Positions 45,236 through 52,955 of a DNA stretch of 64,000 nucleotides are shown in pieces. A model generated the notes under the pieces. It was not told where the DNA came from, ran no database searches, and saw nothing but the letters and a program-made list of their open reading frames with translations. A program made the position numbers and the translations under genes. This DNA comes from CAZKHG01 sp964552655 (GTDB taxonomy: Bacteria; Bacteroidota; Bacteroidia; Bacteroidales; Tenuifilaceae). The stretch's first letter is position 1. Each line of letters starts with the position of its first letter. The stretch spans positions 1-64,000 of the forward strand of contig CAZKHG010000005.1 in NCBI GenBank assembly GCA_964552655.1, in the 5' to 3' direction.

Positions 45236-45736
45236 CTACGTGAAGATAATTTGTGTTCCTTCACCAGCAGCCAATTCGTAGAATTGGCCTATAGTAATTA
45301 TATCTTTAACATGTTCGCTAAAGTCTTCTTTTTTCAACCCAAACATCTCCACGGCAAGTTTGCAGGCATAAATCTCTCCTCCACCTGCTGTAATTAATTC
45401 AAGAAACTCATCAACGGGAGGAATATCGAGCTTCTCCATTTGACTTTTCATCATTGCTGATACACCTGCCTCGACACCAGGGAGAATTCCTAAAAGTGTT
45501 GGGAACGGAAGTCCACCGGGCATTCTCATGCCGGGGTTGCCTACAGTGCTGGTATGAAGTTTTTTCATCTGTTTTTTGGTAATCGCATCAAGGCCAAAAA
45601 AAGTGAAGAATACTTTTGCTTCTATACCTTCCATAACTGCTCCATTTGCCATAACCAGTGCGGCATAAACATCCTCGATGCTTGCCTTTGCACAAATAAT
45701 CATGACCTTCTTTACAGGGTGATCTAAGTTTGCCAT
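45236..45736 (-). CDS. DsrE2-type sulfurtransferase 2
   Basis: The 166-residue DsrE/DsrF-fold protein has a candidate sulfur-binding Cys125 in IYACKLAVEMFG and an extra Cys15 in VMIICAKAS. It is distinct from the copy at 43683. The coil at the N-terminus of that copy is missing here. It is the last gene of the SQR operon, 22 bases after the DsrC-like gene, and should take sulfane sulfur from SQR or a small carrier and pass it on. Confidence 0.87.
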   Translation of the reverse strand: MANLDHPVKKVMIICAKASIEDVYAALVMANGAVMEGIEAKVFFTFFGLDAITKKQMKKLHTSTVGNPGMRMPGGLPFPTLLGILPGVEAGVSAMMKSQMEKLDIPPVDEFLELITAGGGEIYACKLAVEMFGLKKEDFSEHVKDIITIGQFYELAAGEGTQIIFT

Positions 45737-45758
45737 TTTGGTAATATTTTAGTTCAAA

Positions 45759-46070
45759 TTATACACAACTTGCGGGTTTAGCAACACCAGCTATTTTTGT
45801 AGCTTTCTTTAGTGGAGCTCCCGGGAAAAGTTCATAAAAGCCCTTGGTATCAACAACTCCTGATTTACCAATAGATCGAATCGTAAGCGCCTCGCCTTTT
45901 GCTACTCTGTCTCTTAAATATTCAATAACTGCAAAGTGCTTATCGGTTAGGGTGATGCCTTCCTCCTTTGCAATTTCAACAGCTATTTCTTTTGTCCATT
46001 GTGATGAGCTGGTCATGTAGCCTTCATCTGTTACATCAATGGTAATGCCTGCAAATGTTTTTTGTGCCAT
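45759..46070 (-). CDS. DsrC/TusE-family protein with one conserved Cys
   Basis: The 103-residue protein has the DsrC fold signatures (YMTSSSQWTKEIA, LTDKHFAVIEYLRD, GFYELFPGAP) and the flexible end KIAGVAKPASCV. The terminal Cys102 (CysA) is kept. The partner cysteine expected 11 residues earlier is Thr91, so the intramolecular disulfide/trisulfide used with sulfite reductase DsrAB cannot form. It should act as a single-thiol TusE-like sulfur acceptor between DsrE2 proteins and another partner. Confidence 0.88.
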   Translation of the reverse strand: MAQKTFAGITIDVTDEGYMTSSSQWTKEIAVEIAKEEGITLTDKHFAVIEYLRDRVAKGEALTIRSIGKSGVVDTKGFYELFPGAPLKKATKIAGVAKPASCV

Positions 46071-46095
46071 AGTATTAAGGTTTTATTAGTAAACT

Positions 46096-46776
46096 TTATT
46101 TTGAAATTGAATCTTTCGAAAGATTTTTTAAAAATGTCATCATAAAACCGATACCTCGTCTCATCTCAGGGGTGTTCAATTCCCGGAATGCTTTCCACAG
46201 AGAATACTCCTGGATTTCAGTTGTATCAAGGTTTTTAAATATATTAATTGCGTTATTCATTGCTTTTAACATATCTGGTTGGGTCAGGTTTTTAACAGTA
46301 TCAAGAATTGTTACAATATTGTCCGCAAGGGCTTTAACATCCTCCGGTTTATAATTGGTTACAATATTGTCAACAATCTTACCGGCTTCCCTGAAGAACT
46401 CGAAGTAACCCTTCTGTTCAAACTCGTTCAACTTATGGGCAAGGTCAATACCCATTTCATTAACAATTGGGCTAACATCTTTAGCAAGGTCATTTACGCT
46501 TTCGAGCATGTCAATCATGGCAGAGAAATTCCTGATGTTGCGCAGGAACTTAAATACCAACTCTTTAAGATCATCAATGTTTAGTTCAATACCTTGTTTA
46601 TCTAAATCGTCAACAACAGTGTTAAAAGCGTCTTTGCCAATTATTGAAACATCCGAAACCAGATCTTCAACCACCTCATTACGCAGCTTTTGCTCATGAA
46701 TGTATTGTAACACAAGGTCAAGCTTCAGGTTAATCTGGTTTATCTGTTCCTGGATATTATCTGTTTTTACTTCCAT
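46096..46776 (-). CDS. DUF1641-domain protein
   Basis: The 226-residue, all-helical, acidic protein without a signal peptide has the DUF1641 region toward the C-terminus (LTQPDMLKAMNNAINIFKNL and ELNTPEMRRGIGFMMTFLKNL). DUF1641 genes commonly sit next to sulfide:quinone oxidoreductase, as here (12 bases downstream of it). It may help attach the peripheral oxidoreductase to the membrane or to its sulfur acceptor; that is inference. Confidence 0.85.
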   Translation of the reverse strand: MEVKTDNIQEQINQINLKLDLVLQYIHEQKLRNEVVEDLVSDVSIIGKDAFNTVVDDLDKQGIELNIDDLKELVFKFLRNIRNFSAMIDMLESVNDLAKDVSPIVNEMGIDLAHKLNEFEQKGYFEFFREAGKIVDNIVTNYKPEDVKALADNIVTILDTVKNLTQPDMLKAMNNAINIFKNLDTTEIQEYSLWKAFRELNTPEMRRGIGFMMTFLKNLSKDSISK

Positions 46777-46787
46777 GATTCCACAAA

Positions 46788-48017
46788 TTATTTAATCTTA
46801 CCCGCCATTGTCATTTCAGACTCAATGGGCATTTCTTTACCTTTCAGTAAGATATGCCAGTAAATCCAACGAAAAAGCACCTTCCCGTAGTGGTTCATTT
46901 TGGTATTCTGCAATAACCCAAATGGGCCAACACCAGGAAGTGGGTATGTTCCGGGAAGAGGTTCTGTTTCGTAATTAAAATCGATTAGCGAACCCTTCCC
47001 AAAACCTGTTTCAATATAACAGTTGGAGTGGCCATCAAATTTGGCTAAGAGTGGACGGCCATCAATTGCCAGCAAAAGGTTTTCGAATAACACCTCAGCA
47101 GAAAAATGAACTACAGAGCCTGCCTTAGAGGTTGGAAGGTTAGCAGTATCGCCAAGCACGAAAATATTCTCCCACTTCTCCGATCTAAGCGTGTACTTAT
47201 CGGTAGCAATGTAGTTTAAATCCTCACCCATACCACTTCGTTCAATAAATGAGGCGCCCATGTTTATGGGAATAATAGTAAGAAGATCATAAGGGAGCTC
47301 CCTGCCATCGAATGAATATATTTTTTTCTCTTCGCCTTCAACCCTTTCAAGGTAGAAATCGGGAATTACCTCAATGTTCTTCTCCTTGAGAAGTTCACTT
47401 AGCATTTTGGTGGCAATGGGTTTGGTAAATGCACCCGAGAGGGGGGTTACAAATTTGATGTTGACTTTATCCCGAATCCCTTTTTTAACAAAAAACTCAT
47501 CAGCAAGAAAAGCAAATTCGAGTGGGGCAACCGGACACTTAAAGGGCAGTTCAGCAATATTGATAACCATATTGCCCCCTTCCCATGTTTTAAGAAACTC
47601 GTGTAGGGCTAGGGCTCCATTGAGGGTGTAAAAATCAAAAACATTTTTATGCCAATGATTTCCCAGTAAGCCGGGGGTCTCAGCAGGATTTATATGGGTT
47701 CCGGTTGCTACAATCAGAAAGTCATAATTTAAAATCTGCCCATCGGTTAAGTACACTTTATTTGATGAAGGTTCCACTTTATCAATTTCCTTTAGTAGAA
47801 ACTCTACCCCAGAAGGGATAAAACTTGCTTTAGACTTAATTACATCACTCTTTTTATAAATCCCAAAAGGAATAAACAGAAAACCAGGTTGATAGTAATG
47901 ATTTGGATCTTTATCAACAATGGTAATTTTCCATTGATCGCGGTCGAGTTCTTTACGGAGTTTATTCGCCATTATTGTGCCTCCGGTACCGGCACCAAGA
48001 ATTACAATTTTCTTCAT
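46788..48017 (-). CDS. Sulfide:quinone oxidoreductase family flavoprotein
   Basis: The protein has about 409 residues from the ATG at 48017 (MKKIVILGAGTGGTIMANKL); a GTG nine codons upstream is possible but less likely. FAD sites are the N-terminal GxGxxG, VATGTHINP and VLGDTANLP. The redox pair of the SQR/FCSD family is present as Cys161 in LPFKCPVAPLE and Cys333 in SNCYIETGFG. The C-terminal amphipathic part (FRWIYWHILLKG) can dock to the membrane. It oxidises sulfide to sulfane sulfur and passes electrons to menaquinone. It leads its operon. Confidence 0.9.
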   Translation of the reverse strand: MKKIVILGAGTGGTIMANKLRKELDRDQWKITIVDKDPNHYYQPGFLFIPFGIYKKSDVIKSKASFIPSGVEFLLKEIDKVEPSSNKVYLTDGQILNYDFLIVATGTHINPAETPGLLGNHWHKNVFDFYTLNGALALHEFLKTWEGGNMVINIAELPFKCPVAPLEFAFLADEFFVKKGIRDKVNIKFVTPLSGAFTKPIATKMLSELLKEKNIEVIPDFYLERVEGEEKKIYSFDGRELPYDLLTIIPINMGASFIERSGMGEDLNYIATDKYTLRSEKWENIFVLGDTANLPTSKAGSVVHFSAEVLFENLLLAIDGRPLLAKFDGHSNCYIETGFGKGSLIDFNYETEPLPGTYPLPGVGPFGLLQNTKMNHYGKVLFRWIYWHILLKGKEMPIESEMTMAGKIK

Positions 48018-48093
48018 AACTTTGGGTATTGTTAATTTTTTCACAAAGGTTGGTTTAATAAATAATTTATGTACTTTTCAAACCATTGTTAAA

Positions 48094-48115
48094 TATCAAA
48101 TTTGATAAATATCAA
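48094..48115. promoter_or_regulatory. FNR-type box and overlapping palindrome
   Basis: TTGAT-AAAT-ATCAA at 48102-48115 is a perfect FNR consensus (TTGAT-N4-ATCAA), four bases before the ATG at 48120. It shares a half-site with the 14-bp palindrome TATCAAATTTGATA at 48094-48107. It lies between the divergent SQR and regulator genes and fits autorepression plus control of SQR. Confidence 0.65.
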
Positions 48116-48119
48116 GATT

Positions 48120-48815
48120 ATGAAAATCTCATGTGTGGGCGAGTCTTGCGGTGAATGTGGTTTCAGGTCAACAGTTTTCGACTGCCTTTCAAATATTCAG
48201 ATAGAATCCCTGGCAGAGGGTAAAGACTTAATTAAAGCCACTAAAGGGGAAGTTATTATCAATCAGGGTGATCCCATTAAACACTTCATCTTCCTAAGGG
48301 TTGGTTTGGCTAAACTTACCCGAAAAACACAAGATGGTAAATTACAAATAGTTGGAATTGCCCGTCCAAAAGATTTTGTGGGGCTTCTAAGCGTTTTCTC
48401 TGCCCCGAATTATCAATTTTCCATTATCGCAATTGAGGACTCTGAGTTTTGTATTGTAGAATTTGGATTGATAAAAAGACTAATCAGGGAAAACGGTGCT
48501 TTTGCGCAAAGTTTACTCGAAAAGATTAGTCAGGTTGCTGACATACTAATTAACAACAGGTTGGAAATCGACAGCCATCAGATCAGAGGTCGGATTGCCT
48601 ATATCCTTTGCTACTTTGCTAACGATGTCTATCAAAGTAAACATTTCAATTTACCTGTTTCCAGGAAAGAAATAGCCGAGCTGATCGATATGCGAATTGA
48701 GAATGTAGTTAGAGTGCTCTCCGAATTCAGAAAGGATAAAATTATTAAAATTGAAGGGACAAATATTGAGATTTTAGATCTTGATAAACTGGAGTGGATA
48801 AAAAACCATGGATAG
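48120..48815 (+). CDS. Crp/Fnr-family regulator 2 (FNR-like specificity)
   Basis: The protein has about 231 residues from the ATG at 48120; a TTG six codons earlier falls inside the FNR box. The N-terminus contains four cysteines (C5, C10, C13, C22), compatible with an oxygen- or NO-sensitive Fe-S cluster. The recognition helix RIENVVRVLSEF has Glu and Arg at the FNR positions without the CRP-specific Arg, as expected for reading TTGAT. It is divergent from SQR. It is an independent family member, not a duplicate of regulator 1. Confidence 0.87.
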   Translation: MKISCVGESCGECGFRSTVFDCLSNIQIESLAEGKDLIKATKGEVIINQGDPIKHFIFLRVGLAKLTRKTQDGKLQIVGIARPKDFVGLLSVFSAPNYQFSIIAIEDSEFCIVEFGLIKRLIRENGAFAQSLLEKISQVADILINNRLEIDSHQIRGRIAYILCYFANDVYQSKHFNLPVSRKEIAELIDMRIENVVRVLSEFRKDKIIKIEGTNIEILDLDKLEWIKNHG

Positions 48816-48974
48816 AAACAAGCAAAATAACAACTACATAAAAATTCATATATTAAAATAGCGGATGTATTGATTTAGCAAAATCCGGATAAATAGCATC
48901 TACACTATAAAAGCTAATTTCTCATCTTTTTTCTTGACTTTGTTGAACCATTTCCTTAAATTAGTGTTTTTATT

Positions 48975-48989
48975 TTATAAGAATTATTC
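48975..48989 (+). promoter_or_regulatory. PerR-like box
   Basis: TTATAAGAATTATTC matches the PerR consensus TTATAATnATTATAA at 12 of 15 positions (counting the n). It lies 10 bases before the ATG of the Fur-family gene, suggesting autoregulation of the peroxide operon. Confidence 0.45.
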
Positions 48990-48998
48990 CTATTAAAG

Positions 48999-49436
48999 AT
49001 GAATTATTCCGAACTGGCTGAGATACTCATCAGAAAAAACCTAAAGGTAACTCCACAGCGTATGGCTGTGCTGGAAGCATTGATGGCAATTAAGGATCAC
49101 CCTACGGCTGATGAAGTTAAAGAATACGTTCGAAAGAACCATCCCAACCTTGCCCAGGGAACTGTTTACAACATTCTGGAAACATTCTGTAATAAGGAAA
49201 TAATACGTAAGGTTAAAACCGACAGGGACTTTATGCGATACGATATCGAAATGCACAAGCATCATCACCTCTACTGCGAGGAATGCGATTACATTGAGAA
49301 TTATTTTGATGAGGAGCTGGATGTGATCCTGCAAAAATACTTTGAGAAGAAGCAAATCCCCAATTTTAATATCAAGGAAATAAATCTTCAAATTATGGGA
49401 CACTACAAAGATCATAAACCAACTAAAACTAATTAG
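48999..49436 (+). CDS. Fur-family regulator (PerR-like)
   Basis: The 145-residue protein has the Fur winged helix (LKVTPQRMAVLEALM, HPTADEVKEYVRK, QGTVYNILETF) and the metal-binding MRYDIEMHKHHHLYCEEC. One CxxC is present, but the second is replaced by a GHYKDH segment. The Asp that is oxidised-site ligand D104 in Bacillus PerR aligns with Asn. The neighbours (thioferritin and peroxiredoxin, 2 and 29 bases apart) point to peroxide/iron control rather than iron uptake. Exact metal cannot be told. Confidence 0.87.
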   Translation: MNYSELAEILIRKNLKVTPQRMAVLEALMAIKDHPTADEVKEYVRKNHPNLAQGTVYNILETFCNKEIIRKVKTDRDFMRYDIEMHKHHHLYCEECDYIENYFDEELDVILQKYFEKKQIPNFNIKEINLQIMGHYKDHKPTKTN

Positions 49437-49438
49437 CT

Positions 49439-49951
49439 ATGGGAAGAGAAGCCAAAAAAATTTCATCGGTAGATGTGAATAAATTGCTGAAAATGCTGAA
49501 TGCGGCTTTAGCTGAAGAATGGCTGGCCTACTACCAGTACTGGATTGGAGCCCGTTTAATGGAGGGACCGATGCGTAGCGAGGTTGAGCCGGAATTGCTT
49601 CTGCACGCCACACAGGAGCTGAACCACGCTGTACTGGTTGTAAACCGGATTATTCAGCTAGGTGGAACGCCGGTAATTAACCCAAAAGATTGGACAAAAC
49701 TAGCCCGCTGCTCATACGATGAGCCATCCGATCCGTATATTGAGGTGATCCTGGAGCAAAACCTGAAAGGGGAACGATGTGCAATCAAGAGATATCAGGA
49801 AATCGCTGACTTTACTAATGGTAAAGATCATTCTACCCATCAGATGGCCGTGACCATTCTGAACGAAGAGCTGGAGCATGAGAATGATATTGAGGATTGG
49901 ATTACCGATATCAACAGGATGAAGGAAGAGCTGAAAAAAATTCGCTTATAA
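49439..49951 (+). CDS. Thioferritin (DPS-like, DPSL) protein
   Basis: The 170-residue four-helix ferritin-like protein has iron ligands in AEEWLAYYQYW (Glu26/27), TQELNHAVLVV (Glu60, His63), GERC and NEELEHEND. The paired cysteines C91 and C114 next to the iron site are the mark of the DPSL/thioferritin group found in archaea and Bacteroides. These cages use peroxide to oxidise iron and so remove both. It is tightly coupled to the PerR-like gene and the peroxiredoxin. Confidence 0.85.
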   Translation: MGREAKKISSVDVNKLLKMLNAALAEEWLAYYQYWIGARLMEGPMRSEVEPELLLHATQELNHAVLVVNRIIQLGGTPVINPKDWTKLARCSYDEPSDPYIEVILEQNLKGERCAIKRYQEIADFTNGKDHSTHQMAVTILNEELEHENDIEDWITDINRMKEELKKIRL

Positions 49952-49980
49952 TATGTTTAACTAAATAAAAATCAAAAAAA

Positions 49981-50691
49981 ATGGAAGAGAATAAAGTTTA
50001 TGCCATGCCCCGCATTGGCGACAAAGCCCCCGAGTTTAAAGCAGTAACCACTCAGGGCGAAATTAATTTCCCCGCCGATTACAAAGGCAGCTGGGTGATC
50101 CTATTCAGCCATCCGGCTGATTTCACCCCGGTGTGCACATCAGAGTTCATGACTTTCGCCTCGATGGAGAAGCAGTTTAACGAGGCCAACTGCAAGCTGG
50201 TAGGCCTTTCTGTTGACGGGCTATACAGCCACATTGCATGGTTACGCACCATCAAGGAAAAGATCGAATATAAAGGGATGAAAGATGTAGAGGTGAAATT
50301 CCCGCTGATTGAGGATATTACTATGGATGTTGCCAAAAAGTATGGAATGATGATGCCAGGCGAAAGCAGTACCAAAGCGGTTCGCGCTGTATTTGTAATT
50401 GATCCTAACGGCATTATTCGTACAATTATTTACTACCCACTGAGCCTTGGTCGTAACTTTGACGAGCTTTACAGGGTGATACTGGCACTTCAAACTGCCG
50501 ATGAGTTTAAAGTTGCCACTCCTGCAGATTGGCGACCCGGGGATGATGTTATTGTTCCTACTGCTGGTTCCTGTGGCGTTGCAAAGGAACGAATGGAGAG
50601 CAAGGATGAGAATGTAAAATGTTACGATTGGTTCTTCTGCACCAAAAAAATTGATAAGGATACCGTTCTAAAAAAGATCATAAAAAAGTAA
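49981..50691 (+). CDS. Peroxiredoxin (Prx6/archaeal type)
   Basis: The protein has 236 residues. The peroxidatic Cys52 is in HPADFTPVCTSEF, with the catalytic Arg in the RAVFVIDPNG region. The long C-terminal domain contains further cysteines (GSCGVAKE, VKCYDWFFC), as in archaeal two-Cys Prx6 enzymes. It reduces H2O2 and organic peroxides in the cytosol, and enzymes of this group can also act on persulfides. It is the last gene of the peroxide operon and ends at a strong terminator. Confidence 0.92.
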   Translation: MEENKVYAMPRIGDKAPEFKAVTTQGEINFPADYKGSWVILFSHPADFTPVCTSEFMTFASMEKQFNEANCKLVGLSVDGLYSHIAWLRTIKEKIEYKGMKDVEVKFPLIEDITMDVAKKYGMMMPGESSTKAVRAVFVIDPNGIIRTIIYYPLSLGRNFDELYRVILALQTADEFKVATPADWRPGDDVIVPTAGSCGVAKERMESKDENVKCYDWFFCTKKIDKDTVLKKIIKK

Positions 50692-50709
50692 GAATAGTAC
50701 TTACTATGT

Positions 50710-50746
50710 AAAGCAAGGTGTCAACTTATTTGACACCTTGCTTTTT
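50710..50746 (+). terminator. Intrinsic terminator of the peroxide operon
   Basis: A long perfect stem (AAAGCAAGGTGTCA with TGACACCTTGCTTT) with a short loop is followed by T-rich sequence. It separates the convergent class V aminotransferase and may act in both directions. Confidence 0.85.
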
Positions 50747-50757
50747 ATTAAAACCAT

Positions 50758-52218
50758 TTATTCGAACTCAAATGCTTTTATGATAGCACTTCTACTAGTA
50801 TTATCAACACTGTTATGATGAAACTCGTTGGTATTGCTATGGTAATGATAATCTTTGGACCACTCCGAGTAGTTTTGCACGATCTGATTTATTGCATCGG
50901 CAAAAAATTCGACCTCCTGGTTAGTTGTGGTGTGGTGAATTGACCAGCGAATCCAACCGGGTTTCTTCGATAAATCGCCCGAATTGATCAGGTTGGTTAT
51001 TTCTTCGGATTGCTCCTTGGTAACATGGAGTAAGAAATGGCCATAGGTTCCGGCACAAACACAACCTCCACGTACCTGAATCCCAAACCGATCGCTAAGC
51101 AACTTCGTTAAAAGGTTGTAATGGACGTTTTCAATATACAACGAAATTGCACCAATTCTATCCACAACATCCCTGGCTAATATTTTTAACCCGGGAATCC
51201 CTTCCAACTTACTAAATGCGAGCTGAATCAGCTCTTTTTCCCGGTTATGGATGTTGGCTACACCCATTTTTTCTTTCAGCTTAATGGCAAGTGCAGCACG
51301 AATTGTCTCTAAAAAACCTGGTGTTCCTCCATCCTCGCGCTGTTCAATGTTATCAATATATTTGTATTGTCCCCAGGGATTTGTCCAATCCACTGTTCCC
51401 CCGCCGGGCTGATCAGGAACGGGGTTGTGGTATAGCGAAGAGTCAAAAATCAGAACACCTGACGATCCAGGTCCGCCTAGAAATTTATGGGGTGAAAAAA
51501 ATATCGCGTCCAGCTTTTCCAATGGATCTTCAGGGTGCATATTCATTTCAACGTAAGGGGCTGATGCGGCAAAATCAATAAAACATAAACCCTGTTCCTC
51601 ATGCATTACCCTTGCCAATTGATGATAAGGAGTAATAATACCGGTAACATTGCTACATGCGCTAAAGGAACCTATTTTAAGAGGCCTGTCCTTAAAGGGT
51701 TTTATTGCATCCCGAAGCTTATCGGGTGATACAAGAAGGTTTTCATCCGGGTCAACTACAATTACATCAGCTACTGTCTCATACCAGGAGGTTTGATTTG
51801 AATGATGCTCCATGTGGGTTACAAACACTATTGGCCGATCCTTGGAATTTTTAAAATCGATGCTCCTATTCTTCAAACCCAATATTCGTTGAAATTTATT
51901 GATAACAGCAGTCATCCCAAATCCACAGGTTATGATCACATCATTGGGACCGGCATTTACATGCTTCTTAATTACCTTCTGGGCAAAATGGTATGAATCT
52001 GTCATGAATTTACCTGATTCACTGCTCTCGGTATGAGTGTTGGCCACCATCGGACCGAAGATATTAAGCATTTTATCCTCAATCGGGCCATAAAGCCTGC
52101 CGCTGGCAATCCAATCGGCATATATCATTTTTTGAACTCCATAGGGAGACTCATAGGTAACATCGTTCCCAACGATGTTCCTACGGAACTGATTAAAATA
52201 CGCTTCTAACTCACTCAT
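50758..52218 (-). CDS. Class V aminotransferase-fold PLP enzyme (cysteine-desulfurase-like)
   Basis: The protein has 486 residues. It shows ANTHTESSESGKFMTDSYH near the N-terminus, TGMTA-like ITCGFGMTAVINKF, VTHMEHHSNQTSW and the PLP lysine in FFSPHKFLGGPGSSGV. A Cys-containing RGGCVCAGTYGHFLL segment near 400 resembles the region of the catalytic loop in desulfurases. It could be a cysteine desulfurase feeding sulfur carriers or another class V enzyme. It stands alone, so the context near the sulfur island is suggestive only. Confidence 0.82.
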   Translation of the reverse strand: MSELEAYFNQFRRNIVGNDVTYESPYGVQKMIYADWIASGRLYGPIEDKMLNIFGPMVANTHTESSESGKFMTDSYHFAQKVIKKHVNAGPNDVIITCGFGMTAVINKFQRILGLKNRSIDFKNSKDRPIVFVTHMEHHSNQTSWYETVADVIVVDPDENLLVSPDKLRDAIKPFKDRPLKIGSFSACSNVTGIITPYHQLARVMHEEQGLCFIDFAASAPYVEMNMHPEDPLEKLDAIFFSPHKFLGGPGSSGVLIFDSSLYHNPVPDQPGGGTVDWTNPWGQYKYIDNIEQREDGGTPGFLETIRAALAIKLKEKMGVANIHNREKELIQLAFSKLEGIPGLKILARDVVDRIGAISLYIENVHYNLLTKLLSDRFGIQVRGGCVCAGTYGHFLLHVTKEQSEEITNLINSGDLSKKPGWIRWSIHHTTTNQEVEFFADAINQIVQNYSEWSKDYHYHSNTNEFHHNSVDNTSRSAIIKAFEFE

Positions 52219-52298
52219 TTCTTGATTTCATTTACTAAACACTGCCTAAAAATATATAATAAATCAGATATATGTATATGAAAATGAAAGTTATGCTG

Positions 52299-52754
52299 CT
52301 AAACATCAATTTCGTTATAATATGGTATTGTTTTTAAGGGTGTTGATAAACCGCTTTTAAAATCTACACGAACACAAAAATGCACCATTCCATTTGTAAG
52401 AATCAGATAAGGTGCTTTCAGAAAAATATTATATCGGGTTACCTGTTGAACTACAGATTGATCAATTCTGATGTTGGTTGCCTTACACTCAACGATCAGC
52501 AATGGCTTAGCATCAGGTGAAAATGCAACAATATCAACCCTGTGACTAACGCCATTGATAAATAAAGGGTGTTCAACAGCAATTAATCCCTTTGGATATT
52601 TTAAATGGGCAACCATATAGTTTATAAAATGTTGCCTTACCCATTCTTCAGGGGTTAAAGCTACGTACTTTTTACGAATAGTGTCAAATACCTGGGTCTG
52701 GTTCTTATCAAATCTTGTTTTGATATCAAAACCGGGAAGGTTTAACTGCTGCAT
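52299..52754 (-). CDS. HsdR N-terminal-domain (nuclease-like) protein
   Basis: The 151-residue protein has a type I restriction HsdR-N-type domain: VRQHFINYMVAHLKYPKGLI, RVDIVAFSPDAKPLLIVECK and QVTRYNIFL. The D...E-x-K pattern (VDIV...VECK) is the PD-(D/E)xK nuclease core. There is no helicase or methylase gene nearby, so it is an orphan domain. In many Bacteroidota it precedes holA, as nearly here. Function is unknown. Confidence 0.83.
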   Translation of the reverse strand: MQQLNLPGFDIKTRFDKNQTQVFDTIRKKYVALTPEEWVRQHFINYMVAHLKYPKGLIAVEHPLFINGVSHRVDIVAFSPDAKPLLIVECKATNIRIDQSVVQQVTRYNIFLKAPYLILTNGMVHFCVRVDFKSGLSTPLKTIPYYNEIDV

Positions 52755-52955
52755 AATCAGGTATTAGAATTTCACAAATTTGGTGATTTAGATTAAGTTT
52801 CCTCAATGTTATGAAAAAAAATCATGTTACGGGTTTGAAAAACAAGCCCAATCAGCAAAAGATTCCGGCACTCATCCCAACGAATTAGAGCACTCAATGC
52901 AATTGAGTATCCAGATTTAGAATAAAAAAGTATTTTTGTCAAAAGAAAAAATACG

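Noticed and set aside
45095..45397. Plus-strand frame across the terminator and the end of dsrE2
   Set aside because: It runs through a strong terminator stem and antisense to a well-supported gene.
36927..48815. Full dissimilatory sulfite reduction or sHdr pathway
   Set aside because: dsrAB, dsrMKJOP, aprAB, HdrB-type CCG proteins and lipoate-binding proteins were looked for and not seen in the window.
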